Positions 8,327-16,008 are shown, counted from the first letter of the stretch. The stretch is 64,000 bases of DNA from Kineococcus sp. NBC_00420 (GCF_036021035.1 NZ_CP107930.1:1240001-1304000); one strand, 5' to 3'. Made by a program: numbers and translations. Notes: generated from the letters alone by a model not told the origin.

Positions 8327-9102
8327 GGGGTTCCCGTCGGGAGGGCGGCGCCGAAGCGGGCGGCGACCTCGGGGTCGACGCGGGCGTCGGGGGCGCTGGA
8401 GCGCTTGATGGCGCTGCCGAGGATCGCGCCGTCCGCACCGGCCACGGTGGCGTCGATGGTGGCGAGGGAGACGCGCCCGCCGACGACGAAGGGGACGTCG
8501 GGGACGAGCGCGCGCAGCTCGGCGATGTCGGTGAGGGCGTCGGGCACGCCGCTGTCGCGGGTGACGACGAGGACGTCGGCGCGGCCGAAGTCCCGGGCCT
8601 CCCGGGCGGCCCACCCGGGGGTGGAGGCGAGGGCGAGGCTCGTGGCCTCGTGGACGTCGGCCCAGACCTCGACGTCGGCACCGATCCGCCGCCTCACCGC
8701 GGCGACGTCGTGCGCGCAGCCCTCGATCCAGCCGGTCGGGCCGATCGAGACCCCGGTGAGGACCTTCACCCGCACGAACCTGGCTCCGACGGCGTGGGCG
8801 ATCGCGACGGCGCTCGGTCCGTCGTTGTGGCCCACGACGACCCCGACAGGGAGGTATACCGAGTTGGTCACGGCGGCACCCACCACCGAGAGCGCGGCGA
8901 CGGTGGGAGCGTCGACCCGGACGGCCTGCGGCATGTCGCTGGCGTCCTGGACCATCACGTGGGTGAAGCCCGCCCGTTGCAGGACAAGGGCATCTTCGAC
9001 GGCGCGAGCGGCGATCTCGCGGACGGGAGTGCCGGCGTAGTTGACGGCACCGGGTAGCGGCGGCAGGTGCAAGACCCCGACGAGGCGGAACGAGGAGGAC
9101 AC
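8323..9102 (-). CDS. BtpA/SgcQ family protein, first gene of the ureide/sugar operon
   Basis: 259 residues of the BtpA family, a TIM-barrel-like family named from a cyanobacterial photosystem I biogenesis factor and represented by SgcQ in the E. coli sgc sugar operon. The biochemical role is not settled. The family start motif is FRLVGVLHLPPLPGA. Other conserved stretches are GFTHVMVQDASDMPQ, VVVGHNDGPSAVAIAHAVGARFVRV and the C-terminal VVGGRVSLATIDAT. I chose GTG 9102 because it matches family N-termini and has an extended -10-like TGGTATACC 9 bases upstream (leaderless). An in-frame ATG at 9144 with a weak AGGTG site would add 14 residues. Conservation in sugar operons suggests a sugar-handling enzyme. 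Confidence 0.85.
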   Translation of the reverse strand: MSSSFRLVGVLHLPPLPGAVNYAGTPVREIAARAVEDALVLQRAGFTHVMVQDASDMPQAVRVDAPTVAALSVVGAAVTNSVYLPVGVVVGHNDGPSAVAIAHAVGARFVRVKVLTGVSIGPTGWIEGCAHDVAAVRRRIGADVEVWADVHEATSLALASTPGWAAREARDFGRADVLVVTRDSGVPDALTDIAELRALVPDVPFVVGGRVSLATIDATVAGADGAILGSAIKRSSAPDARVDPEVAARFGAALPTGTP

Positions 9103-9111
9103 GAGCTGGAC

Positions 9112-9119
9112 GGTATACC
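9112..9119. promoter_or_regulatory. GGTATACC palindrome, putative -10/operator of the ureide/sugar operon
   Basis: An 8-bp perfect AT-rich palindrome within otherwise GC-rich DNA, directly before the GTG start of the BtpA gene. On the minus strand it reads TGGTATACC, which can serve as an extended -10 element. The same 8-mer recurs at 8853-8860 inside the BtpA gene. GGTATA repeats are typical of some GntR-family operators, but no GntR gene is in the window, so the factor is unknown. Confidence 0.4.
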
Positions 9120-9176
9120 AGGACGGGTTTCGTGGAGGTTTCATCTGTGTAACACCTGGAATTCCCGTTCAGCGGG

Positions 9177-9221
9177 TTGCCGTCAGGTGTGACAGTGCTG
9201 TTGTATCAGTGCTGTGACACC
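9177..9221 (+). promoter_or_regulatory. MarR gene promoter with overlapping inverted and direct repeats
   Basis: A -35 TTGCCG (9177-9182) and a -10 TTGTAT (9201-9206) are 18 bases apart. The -10 lies 7 bases before the GTG at 9214, so the mRNA is probably leaderless. Two repeat systems cover the promoter. One is the inverted pair GGTGTGACAG (9186-9195) and CTGTGACACC (9212-9221). The other is the direct repeat CAGTGCTGT at 9193-9201 and 9207-9215. This is the expected layout of an autoregulated MarR operator. Confidence 0.55.
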
Positions 9222-9687
9222 TTCCGACCCGACCCTGGAACCCTCCGGCCCGAAGCCCGTCCTGCGGCTGCTGGCCGCCATGGACGACGAGATCGCCCGG
9301 CTCTACGTCGAGCGCGGGATGGGGCACGTCCGGCCACGGTTCGTCCTCCCGCTGCTGCGGTTGCACCACGCCGGACCGATGACGGTGCGGGCCCTCGCCG
9401 GCGCCGTCGACGTGACCCAGTCGGCGATGAGCCAGACCGTCGCGGCGATGCGGACGGCAGGTCTGGTGCACTCCTCCCCCGGCGCCGACGCCCGGACCCG
9501 GACCGTCGACCTCACCGACGCGGCACGTTCCGTCGTGGACTTCCTGGACGCGGAGTGGCGGGCCACCGAGGCGGCCTGGGACGAACTGCAGGCCGAGATC
9601 GCGCACCCCCTGCAGCAGAGCGTCGACGAGATGCACGCGGCCCTGGCCCGCACCTCGTTCGGCGAGCGGATCGCCCGCCGGTTGTGA
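9214..9687 (+). CDS. MarR-family transcriptional regulator
   Basis: 157 residues with a winged helix-turn-helix of the MarR type. The recognition region is MTVRALAGAVDVTQSAMSQTVAAMRTAGLV (residues ~52-82), followed by a wing with the DARTRTVDLTDAAR motif typical of MarR repressors, and C-terminal dimerisation helices. GTG at 9214 follows a -10 element by 7 bases and has no ribosome binding site. An internal Met (AAMDDEIARLY) is a less likely start. It is followed after 7 bases by an exporter gene, so it probably controls that exporter and itself. The inducer is unknown. Confidence 0.88.
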   Translation: MTPSDPTLEPSGPKPVLRLLAAMDDEIARLYVERGMGHVRPRFVLPLLRLHHAGPMTVRALAGAVDVTQSAMSQTVAAMRTAGLVHSSPGADARTRTVDLTDAARSVVDFLDAEWRATEAAWDELQAEIAHPLQQSVDEMHAALARTSFGERIARRL

Positions 9688-9694
9688 GCCACCG

Positions 9695-10876
9695 GTGATC
9701 GACCTGCGCCCGCTGCGCCACGCGGGGTTCCGGCGGCTGTGGGTGTCGTCGACGGTCACCGGGATCTCCGCCCAGCTGGCCGGCACCGCGCTGTTGTTCC
9801 AGGTGCAGACGAGCACCGGGAACACGCTCCTGACGGGCTCGGTGGGGGCCCTGACGGCCACGGCCACCGTGGTGGGGAACCTCGCGGGCGGGGCGCTGGC
9901 GGACCGCTTCGACCGGCGGACCGTCGTGCTGGCGACCACGTCGATCTCGGCGCTCGCCGCGCTGGGGATCGCCGCCGCGGCGAGCGGGCGACGGATCGAG
10001 GTCCTGTTCTGCCTGGTGTTCCTGCAGACCCTCGCGGGATCGTGCGGAGCTCCGGCCCGACGGACGTTCCTCCGGCGCCTCCTCCCCAACCCCCTCGTTC
10101 CCGCCGGGGTCGCCTTGCTGCACCTCTCGTTCCAGATCGCCCTGCTCGGCGGTCCCGCCGTCGGCGCCCTCCTGCTCGCCACGAACGGACCGACGCCCGC
10201 GTTCGTGGTCGACGCCGCGAGTTCCGTCCTCGCGCTGGGGTTCCTGCGGGGACTGCCGCGCGGCCGGCCGGGTTCCACCGCGGGCTCTCCGTTCGCAGGG
10301 GTCTCCGAGGTGTGGCGACGTCCGGTGCTGCGCGCCGTCCTGCTGTGCGACCTGCTGGCCACCGTCCTGGCGATGCCGGTGGCGGTGTTCCCCCAGGTCG
10401 CCGCGGCACGGTTCGGCGACGGCGCGGCGTTCGGGTTCTTCCTCACCGCGCTGGCCGTGGGGGGTGTCGCCGCCGGACTGCTGAGTTCCCGGATCACCTC
10501 GTCGCCGCGACCGGTGCGCTTCGTCGTCGCAGGCGGCGTCGCGTGGGGTCTCGCCCTGGCCGGTTTCGGGTTCGTCGACTCCCCTGCACCGTCCCTGCTG
10601 CTGCTCGTCGTGGCCGGCGCCGCCGACACGGTCTCGGTCATCGCGCGCGGATCGCTCGTGCAACGGCACGCGCCGGACGAGGTGCTGGGGAGGGTCAGCG
10701 CGCTGGAGGGAGTCGTCGGGGTCGCCGGACCCGGCCTGGGGAACCTCCGGACGGGGGCCGTCTCGCAGTTCACCTCGCCCGGATTCTCGCTGGTGGTCGG
10801 AGGGCTGAGCGCCGCGGCGGCGATCCTGTGGACGACCCGGCGCAGACCTCGGCGTCGTGTCGGTGGTGGCTGGTAG
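9695..10876 (+). CDS. MFS transporter, probable drug/compound exporter
   Basis: 393 residues with about 12 hydrophobic segments and the MFS motif A between helices 2 and 3 (GGALADRFDRRTVVL, residues ~66-80). The N-terminus FRRLWVSSTVTGISAQLAG is typical of the DHA3/enterobactin exporter-like MFS group. The C-terminus ends in a short basic tail. It is transcribed with the MarR gene 7 bases upstream, a common exporter/regulator pairing for toxic compound efflux. The substrate is not predictable. Confidence 0.87.
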   Translation: MIDLRPLRHAGFRRLWVSSTVTGISAQLAGTALLFQVQTSTGNTLLTGSVGALTATATVVGNLAGGALADRFDRRTVVLATTSISALAALGIAAAASGRRIEVLFCLVFLQTLAGSCGAPARRTFLRRLLPNPLVPAGVALLHLSFQIALLGGPAVGALLLATNGPTPAFVVDAASSVLALGFLRGLPRGRPGSTAGSPFAGVSEVWRRPVLRAVLLCDLLATVLAMPVAVFPQVAAARFGDGAAFGFFLTALAVGGVAAGLLSSRITSSPRPVRFVVAGGVAWGLALAGFGFVDSPAPSLLLLVVAGAADTVSVIARGSLVQRHAPDEVLGRVSALEGVVGVAGPGLGNLRTGAVSQFTSPGFSLVVGGLSAAAAILWTTRRRPRRRVGGGW

Positions 10877-10906
10877 AACTGATCCGGGTGCTCTCCGAGG
10901 ATTTTA

Positions 10907-10967
10907 CCGTTGCACTGCAACGGATGTACCCTTGTCCATCGATGCAGGTTCGGGTACCATCGACCCC
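10907..10967 (+). promoter_or_regulatory. Promoter of the DUF222/HNH gene with upstream palindrome
   Basis: -35 TTGTCC (10932-10937) and -10 TACCAT (10955-10960) are 17 bases apart. The -10 lies 7 bases before the GTG at 10968, giving a leaderless mRNA. Just upstream is an inverted repeat CCGTTGC-ACT-GCAACGG (10907-10923) in an AT-richer pocket. It is a candidate operator or upstream element. Confidence 0.5.
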
Positions 10968-12251
10968 GTGGACGGGATCACGGAATCGCTCGCGGACCTC
11001 GAGACCCGCATCGACTCCGGCCTGCCCCCCGCCGAACTCATCGACATCATCACCGCCCTCGAGAACAGCAAACGCGCCCACGCCGCCCTCCAGGCCAAGG
11101 CCACCGCCGCCTACGCCATCCAGGTCCGTGACGCGGAGGAAAACCGCGACAAGACCTCCGCCGCCATCTCGCGCGAGGTCGCTCTCGCCCGCAAGTGCTC
11201 ACCCCACACCGGCGGCACCTGGCTCGGCGTCGCCGACGCCCTCACCACAGAGATGCCCCACACCGTCCAAGCCCTGCGCGACGGCAGGATCTGCGAACTC
11301 ACCGCCCGCGACGTCGTCGCCCAGACCACCCACGTCAGCGCCGGACACCGAGCGATCGTCGACGCTGCCCTCACCAGGGAGTTCCAACGCGCCGGCGCTA
11401 CCCGCCACGCCATCAGGGGCTCCGCCCGCGCCCTCGCCGACCAACTCGACCCAGCCGCCGCCGTCGAACGCCGCCGCAGGGCCGAAGGCAACCGCTGCGT
11501 CACCCTCAGCCCCGGCGAAGACTCCATGACCATCCTGCGCGCCGTCCTCCCCGTCGACCGCGGCATCGCCTGCGAGATCACCCTGCGCCGCGACGCCCGC
11601 GCCCTCCTCGAGAACCCCGACGAGGAACGCACCGAATCCCAGATCAAGGCCGACCTCCTCTACGAACGCGTCACCGGCGCCCAGATCGTCACCGACGCCG
11701 TCCCCGTCGAGGTCCAACTCATCATGACCGAGGAAACCCTCCTCCGCGGCGGCAACGCGTCGGCCTCCTTCGTCGGCATCGGTCCCCTCGCCGCCGCCCA
11801 CGCCCGCGAACTCGTCGCCCACGCCGCCGACAGCGACCAAGCCTGGATCCGGCGCGTCTACACCACCCCCGACCACAACACCCTCCTCGCGATGGACTCC
11901 ACGAGGCGCCTCTTCACCAAGGGCCTCGCCAGGTTCATCCGGCTTCGCGACCAACGCTGCGCCACCCCCTACTGCGACGCCCCCGTCCAGCACATCGACC
12001 ACGTCCAACCCTGGTCCCAGGGCGGAAGCACCACCCTCGACAACGGCCAAGGCCTTTGCGCCCGGTGCAACTACACCAAGGACCTCCCCGGGTTCAGAAC
12101 CCTCTACGACCCGGAGACCCGAGTGACGACGTTCATCACCCGCACCGGCCACCGGTACCGTCGAGAACCACCACCGGCCCTCGGGCACCTCACCCTGCCC
12201 GAACGCCGGACGTCCGGCCGCCGGGCGAGTGACTTCGTGGTCGCCGCCTGA
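10968..12251 (+). CDS. DUF222 / 13E12-repeat protein with HNH endonuclease domain
   Basis: 427 residues. The N-terminal two thirds is the DUF222 helical domain of the actinobacterial 13E12 repeat family. The C-terminus is an HNH nuclease with RCATPYCDAPVQHIDHVQPW (zinc cysteines and the catalytic HIDH), then STTLDNGQGLCARCN. All HNH landmarks are intact. Such genes occur in several copies in many actinobacteria and their function is unknown; links to mobile or homing elements have been suggested. The start was chosen by the -10 TACCAT 7 bases upstream; the open frame extends further but has no initiation signal. Codon use is slightly CC-rich compared with neighbours. Confidence 0.88.
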   Translation: MDGITESLADLETRIDSGLPPAELIDIITALENSKRAHAALQAKATAAYAIQVRDAEENRDKTSAAISREVALARKCSPHTGGTWLGVADALTTEMPHTVQALRDGRICELTARDVVAQTTHVSAGHRAIVDAALTREFQRAGATRHAIRGSARALADQLDPAAAVERRRRAEGNRCVTLSPGEDSMTILRAVLPVDRGIACEITLRRDARALLENPDEERTESQIKADLLYERVTGAQIVTDAVPVEVQLIMTEETLLRGGNASASFVGIGPLAAAHARELVAHAADSDQAWIRRVYTTPDHNTLLAMDSTRRLFTKGLARFIRLRDQRCATPYCDAPVQHIDHVQPWSQGGSTTLDNGQGLCARCNYTKDLPGFRTLYDPETRVTTFITRTGHRYRREPPPALGHLTLPERRTSGRRASDFVVAA

Positions 12252-12270
12252 ACTCCGAGAAAGGATCCCC

Positions 12271-12660
12271 ATGGCTCAGTTCACGGTCTACGGCCGCGAC
12301 GACGTGCTGCGCCCGTTGCGTTCCGCGCTGTCCGACACCCTGCACGCCGCAGCGGTGGACGTGCTCGGTCTCCCGGTGACCAAGCGGTTCCACCGCTTCT
12401 TCCCCCTGTCGGCCGAGGACTTCCCCACGCCGGAGGGCCGCAGCGAGCGGTACACCATCGTCGAGGTGACGATGTTCGCCGGCCGCACGGTCGAGACCAA
12501 GAAGGCGTTCTACCGACGGTTGTTCGCGGACTTCGCCGAACACCTCGCCATCGAACCCGTGGACCTCGAGATCACCATCGTCGAGACCCCACGCCACGAC
12601 TGGGGGATCCGCGGCCGACCGGGGGACGAGCTCTCGCTCACCTACCGGGTGGAGACGTGA
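12271..12660 (+). CDS. Tautomerase-family protein
   Basis: 129 residues resembling the tautomerase_2 (4-oxalocrotonate tautomerase superfamily, ~130-residue) group, with the central segment VLGLPVTKRFHRFFPLSAEDFP and VEVTMFAGRTVETKKAFYRRL. ATG at 12271 has an AAGGA ribosome binding site. The catalytic residue in this superfamily is the N-terminal proline after Met; here residue 2 is alanine (MAQF), so classic Pro1 catalysis would be absent. The gene overlaps the convergent gene at its 3' end by 23 bases. Confidence 0.75.
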   Translation: MAQFTVYGRDDVLRPLRSALSDTLHAAAVDVLGLPVTKRFHRFFPLSAEDFPTPEGRSERYTIVEVTMFAGRTVETKKAFYRRLFADFAEHLAIEPVDLEITIVETPRHDWGIRGRPGDELSLTYRVET

Positions 12661-13234
12661 GTCGACGGCGCAACCGGAGGGCGTTCGCAACGTAGAGAGG
12701 CCCCAGGACGACCCCCAGGCTCCGCCAGGAGAACTCGCTACCGAGGACGAGGATGGCTGAGATGCAGAAGATGGCGAGGCCGCACACCAGCCACCGCCAG
12801 AAGCGGCCCCGGAGGCTGCGTCGTTCCGCGGCGCTGAGCCCGAGCTCCTGGATCGCCCGCAAGCCGGCACCGTCATGGATGATCCCGTTGAAGGGGGCAT
12901 TCGTCTGCGGGTCCCACGCACGCCACCCGGTGATCCGCGACACCACCGCCACGGCTGCTCGCACCTGCGCGTGCAGAGCTGCGGAGTCCTCCTGCTCCCA
13001 GTACGGGAACGAGACGAAGGCCTCCTCAGCGAACAAGCTCACCTGCAACCCGTGGTCCAGACAGGTCAACTGGGCCTCCGTGTCGGACACGCCCGACTCG
13101 ACCGGACCGGGGAGGCTCTCCCGGAGTTCCGCTTGGATCCGCTCCCACTGCGCGAGTCGCTCAGCGTTCAACGCGACACTACCGGCGTCCGGGTCCTCCT
13201 CGGGCTTCGCCGAGAGCACGATGTCGTAACTCAC
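12638..13234 (-). CDS. Hypothetical protein with one C-terminal membrane helix
   Basis: 198 residues, no family recognised with certainty. The N-terminal ~130 residues are soluble (SYDIVLSAKPEEDPDAGS at the start, then a segment with FVSFPYWEQEDSAALHAQV and GIIHDGAG). A basic turn and a hydrophobic helix follow (WLVCGLAIFCISAILVLG), then a second weaker hydrophobic stretch and a basic tail. The GTG start at 13234 is preceded by AAGAGGCGGG. The N-terminal part resembles small actinobacterial proteins that score pairwise with immunity-like or phenotypic hypothetical genes, but I cannot assign a role. It converges on and overlaps the tautomerase gene. Confidence 0.65.
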   Translation of the reverse strand: MSYDIVLSAKPEEDPDAGSVALNAERLAQWERIQAELRESLPGPVESGVSDTEAQLTCLDHGLQVSLFAEEAFVSFPYWEQEDSAALHAQVRAAVAVVSRITGWRAWDPQTNAPFNGIIHDGAGLRAIQELGLSAAERRSLRGRFWRWLVCGLAIFCISAILVLGSEFSWRSLGVVLGPLYVANALRLRRRLTSPPGR

Positions 13235-13357
13235 CCCGCCTCTTCGGCAGCCGCGACCCGACACCTCACCACGATCACCCGTTCGGCACCGGCCGGCGTT
13301 CCCGACGACCCGCCCGTGGATCACGATGGGACGGTGTGGGAACTGTGACGGGAGGAG

Positions 13358-14216
13358 ATGCGGGGCTGGGGCGACGCGCGGTGGACCGAGTGGTTCGCCG
13401 AGCACGCACGACGTGCCCAGACCAGCAGCGACGAGTCACGCGATGTCCATCGCAGCGGTGATCGGGACGCCAAGCGGGCCATGCTGCGTCGATGGGACGA
13501 GAAGCGCGAGACCGGTCGTGCGGCGATCCGAGCTCTCCCACCCGCACCGCACGGGCGCTCCCCGCTGCGTCGGGATCGGCACGACCGGGGAACCCATGGC
13601 CGTCTGACAAGACGACGGGGAGGCCGCCGACGTCGCCAGGTTCGCGCCCGACGGCAGCCTCGAGTCGACCACGCAGGTCGAACTCGGGCCACGGGTCTGG
13701 GGCGTTCACCCCCTCACAGACGAACGTTGGCTCGTCACGTGGAACGACGGCCGGCACCCGATGCACGCCGGCGTCCGCACCGGAACGGGCGAGGTCGTCC
13801 ACCGCGGTTCGATCGGCAACCCGAGCCGCGTCCTGGCCACCGCTGCGGACGAGCTCTGGGCGGGGTACGGGGACGAGGCGATCTTCGGGGCGGGGGCGGC
13901 CGGGCTGGCCCGGTTCGCGCCGGACCTCACGCGGACGTGGCGCTACCCGACGCAGGTGGAGCGGAGAGAACTCCCACCCATCTGGGACCGCTACGCGCTG
14001 AACGTCGACGGTGAGGACGCGTGGGTCTGCGCCTACGGGGCGTTCCACCTCATCAGCGTCGTCGACGACGAACCTCACGACCACGGGCAGGTGCCCGTCA
14101 GCGGTGCACACGCGGTCCTCGTCGACGGGGACCGCGCGGTGCTCATCGGGAGCTGCGAGGGCCAACTCGTCACTCCCCTCTCCTCGACGCGCTCTGGCCG
14201 TGAGGCCTACCCGGCG
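13358..14216 (+). pseudogene. Frameshifted remnant of a repeat (beta-propeller-like) hypothetical protein
   Basis: The region has coding-type composition but no intact frame. Segment 1 (frame of ATG 13358, RBS GGGAGGAG) runs to about 13600: MRGWGDARWTEWFAEHARRA and so on. Segment 2 is open from 13608, just after an in-frame TGA at 13605, to about 14210. It has clear coding content (DVARFAPDGSLESTTQV, VWGVHPLTDERWLVTWNDG, LWAGYGDEAIFG, HAVLVDGDRAVLIGS) but no start codon before 13761. Reading through needs a +1 shift near 13600. The C-terminus also drifts out of frame near 14170. The repeated W-G/DGDRAVL pattern looks propeller-like; the function is unknown. Confidence 0.5.
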
Positions 14217-14572
14217 TCCTCGATGAGCGTCAACTGGGTCCCGTCGAGGTCGATGAGGGCCCCGGAGCGGAACCCCCACGTCTGCTGCTCGACGGGCACC
14301 AGACGCGGGATGCCTCGCCGGGTCTGCGGCACTCCGGAGGCGGCGATGGCCGACCAGAGCGCGTCGACGTCGGCCACCCGCATCGTGCACATGAACGAAC
14401 TCTCGGAAGGCACCAGCGAGGGGAACGGGAAGAACTCCAGCTGCACCTCGCCCCGGCGCAGGATCAACCAGCCCTCGTCGCGGAACGCCACCTCGAAACC
14501 GAACGCGCCGTAGAACGCCACCGTGGCGTCGAGGTCACGGGAGGGGAGGTTCGGCAGCGCCCGGTCGGCCAT
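14207..14572 (-). CDS. VOC-family (glyoxalase/bleomycin-resistance-like) protein
   Basis: 121 residues, the standard size of a single-module vicinal-oxygen-chelate protein of the bleomycin-binding type. It begins ALPNLPSRDLDATVAFYGAFGFEV, has GWLILRRGEVQLEFFPF, and ends GALIDLDGTQLTLIED. Bleomycin-binding members sequester glycopeptide drugs without metal; others are enzymes. A TACAAC -10-like hexamer lies 7 bases before the ATG at 14572, inside the neighbouring DUF3626 gene, which overlaps it by 38 bases. It is intact and likely functional. Confidence 0.85.
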   Translation of the reverse strand: MADRALPNLPSRDLDATVAFYGAFGFEVAFRDEGWLILRRGEVQLEFFPFPSLVPSESSFMCTMRVADVDALWSAIAASGVPQTRRGIPRLVPVEQQTWGFRSGALIDLDGTQLTLIEDAG

Positions 14573-15383
14573 GGTCTCCGTTGTACCCGAACCGCGCGAC
14601 GCAGTGCCAGACCCGTTTCAGGGTCTGCCCGTCGTGCTCACCCGTCCAGCTCGCGGCACCGATGACGGTCGGGTCCACCACCGCCGCCAGTGACGCGCCC
14701 ACCGCCGCGACCTCGGGGCCCCGGAACGCACGCACCTCGGGACGGGAGAAGTCGCGGCGGGACAGCGCGAACCCCGGGTGCCGCTCGACGGGTGCGGGGA
14801 ACCCGCGGGTCTCGCCGGTGAACGACGGGTCGAGCACCAGCGCCTCGACGTCGCGGTCGAGGCGCAGACCCCCGTGCACGTGGGCCTCGACGTAGTCGTC
14901 GAGGACGTCGCGCCCGGACGTGTCCGCGAGCGCCGTGAGGTCGCACCGTTCGCGCACCCCGACGTCGACCGGTTCCGCGGCGGAGTCGGGGAAGCAGAAG
15001 GTGGTGCGCGCCAGCACCTCGGGCCTCAGCCGCAGGTGCGCGGACCCGAACCGGACGGATCCCCCCGCGGGGCGGGAACGGTGGTTCAGCGATCCGTAGA
15101 CCGGTCGGGCGGTGGGCGGCGCGTCGTCGTAGGCGGCGCCGAAGAGGCGGCTCTCCCCGGTCCACCGCTCCCCGCCGGGGTGAGCGGTGAGCCCGCCGTT
15201 GGAGGTGCCCGTGACGAACTGGGACAGGTAGGCCCCCTCGTCGAGCAACGCCTGCAGGGTGCTGCGCCCACCGGCGTCGCGGTCGGGGTGGAAGTGCACC
15301 GTCACGCGGACCGAGGGGTCGAGCGGTCCACCGCGCGCGAGGCTGCGCACGTGCGCGAGCGCTCTCCCGGCGGGTCCGTCCAC
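14535..15383 (-). CDS. DUF3626 family protein
   Basis: 282 residues matching the DUF3626 pattern: VTVHFHPDRDAGG near the start, SQFVTGTSNGGLTAHPGG, SRLFGAAYDDAPPTARPVYGSLN, TFCFPDSAAEP and DDYVEAHVHGGLRLDRDVEALVLDPSF. The many conserved H, D, T and G residues suggest an ADP-ribosyltransferase-like or hydrolase fold, but the activity is not established. I chose GTG 15383, which is 6 bases after a GACCAT -10-like hexamer. The open frame continues to ATG 15449, which would collide with the divergent DinB start. Confidence 0.8.
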   Translation of the reverse strand: MDGPAGRALAHVRSLARGGPLDPSVRVTVHFHPDRDAGGRSTLQALLDEGAYLSQFVTGTSNGGLTAHPGGERWTGESRLFGAAYDDAPPTARPVYGSLNHRSRPAGGSVRFGSAHLRLRPEVLARTTFCFPDSAAEPVDVGVRERCDLTALADTSGRDVLDDYVEAHVHGGLRLDRDVEALVLDPSFTGETRGFPAPVERHPGFALSRRDFSRPEVRAFRGPEVAAVGASLAAVVDPTVIGAASWTGEHDGQTLKRVWHCVARFGYNGDHGRPGAAEPPLP

Positions 15384-15434
15384 CCCGTCATGGTCCCCGA
15401 CGCGGCACCGGTGGCCCAGCTCCGGGCCGTCTCG

Positions 15435-15447
15435 TAGATTCCTGGAC
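15435..15447 (+). promoter_or_regulatory. -10 element of the DinB-family gene (leaderless)
   Basis: TAGATT at 15435-15440 lies 7 bases before the ATG at 15448. No good -35 hexamer is seen at 17-18 bases upstream and no Shine-Dalgarno sequence is present. Confidence 0.45.
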
Positions 15448-15966
15448 ATGACGCTCGTTCCCTACACCGCGGGAGAGAAGCCGAGTCTGGTGGCCAGCCT
15501 GCAGCGTCACCGCGAGGCGGTCCTCTGGAAGCTCGAAGGCCTCGACGACGAACAACTGCGACGGCGGGTCGTGGGCTCGGACATGACGCTGCTCGGCACG
15601 GTGAAGCACCTCGCCTCCACGGAGTACAGCTGGTTCTGCTCGACGTTCGACCGCCCCAGCGACGAGATCCCGTCCGAGGTGCTGGACGAGGACCCGCAGG
15701 CCGACTGGCGGATCCACCCGTGGGAGACCACCGAGGGGGTCCTGTCGTACTACGAGCGGGCCCGTGCCGCGGCCGACGAGGCCATCCGGGAGCTGAAGGT
15801 CACCGAACGCGGGACGTCCTGGAACGGGAACCGCGTGACCATGCGCTGGGTCCTGATCCACATGATCGAGGAGACCGCCCGCCACGCCGGTCACGCCGAC
15901 CTCGTCCGCGAACTCGTCGACGGCCGGACGGGCGATCACCGGGAGTTCACCACCGACGTCTCCTGA
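15448..15966 (+). CDS. DinB-superfamily protein (DUF664)
   Basis: 172 residues of the actinobacterial DUF664 branch of the DinB/YfiT four-helix bundle. Putative metal histidines are in GTVKHLASTEYSWF and RWVLIHMIEETARHAGHADLVREL, the diagnostic C-terminal motif with two histidines. Related proteins are metal-dependent thiol (mycothiol or bacillithiol) transferases or are uncharacterised. The ATG lies on the palindrome CATG that also provides an ATG to the opposite strand. It stands alone, downstream of a TAGATT -10. Confidence 0.88.
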   Translation: MTLVPYTAGEKPSLVASLQRHREAVLWKLEGLDDEQLRRRVVGSDMTLLGTVKHLASTEYSWFCSTFDRPSDEIPSEVLDEDPQADWRIHPWETTEGVLSYYERARAAADEAIRELKVTERGTSWNGNRVTMRWVLIHMIEETARHAGHADLVRELVDGRTGDHREFTTDVS

Positions 15967-16008
15967 ATCGGGACTGAAGTCCTCAACGCCAGCCGCCGAT
16001 CAGACCAC

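Noticed and set aside
13436-13672. 78-residue minus-strand ORF opposite the broken gene
   Set aside because: Composition is that of a shadow frame and it lacks a ribosome binding site; the plus-strand remnant explains the region better.
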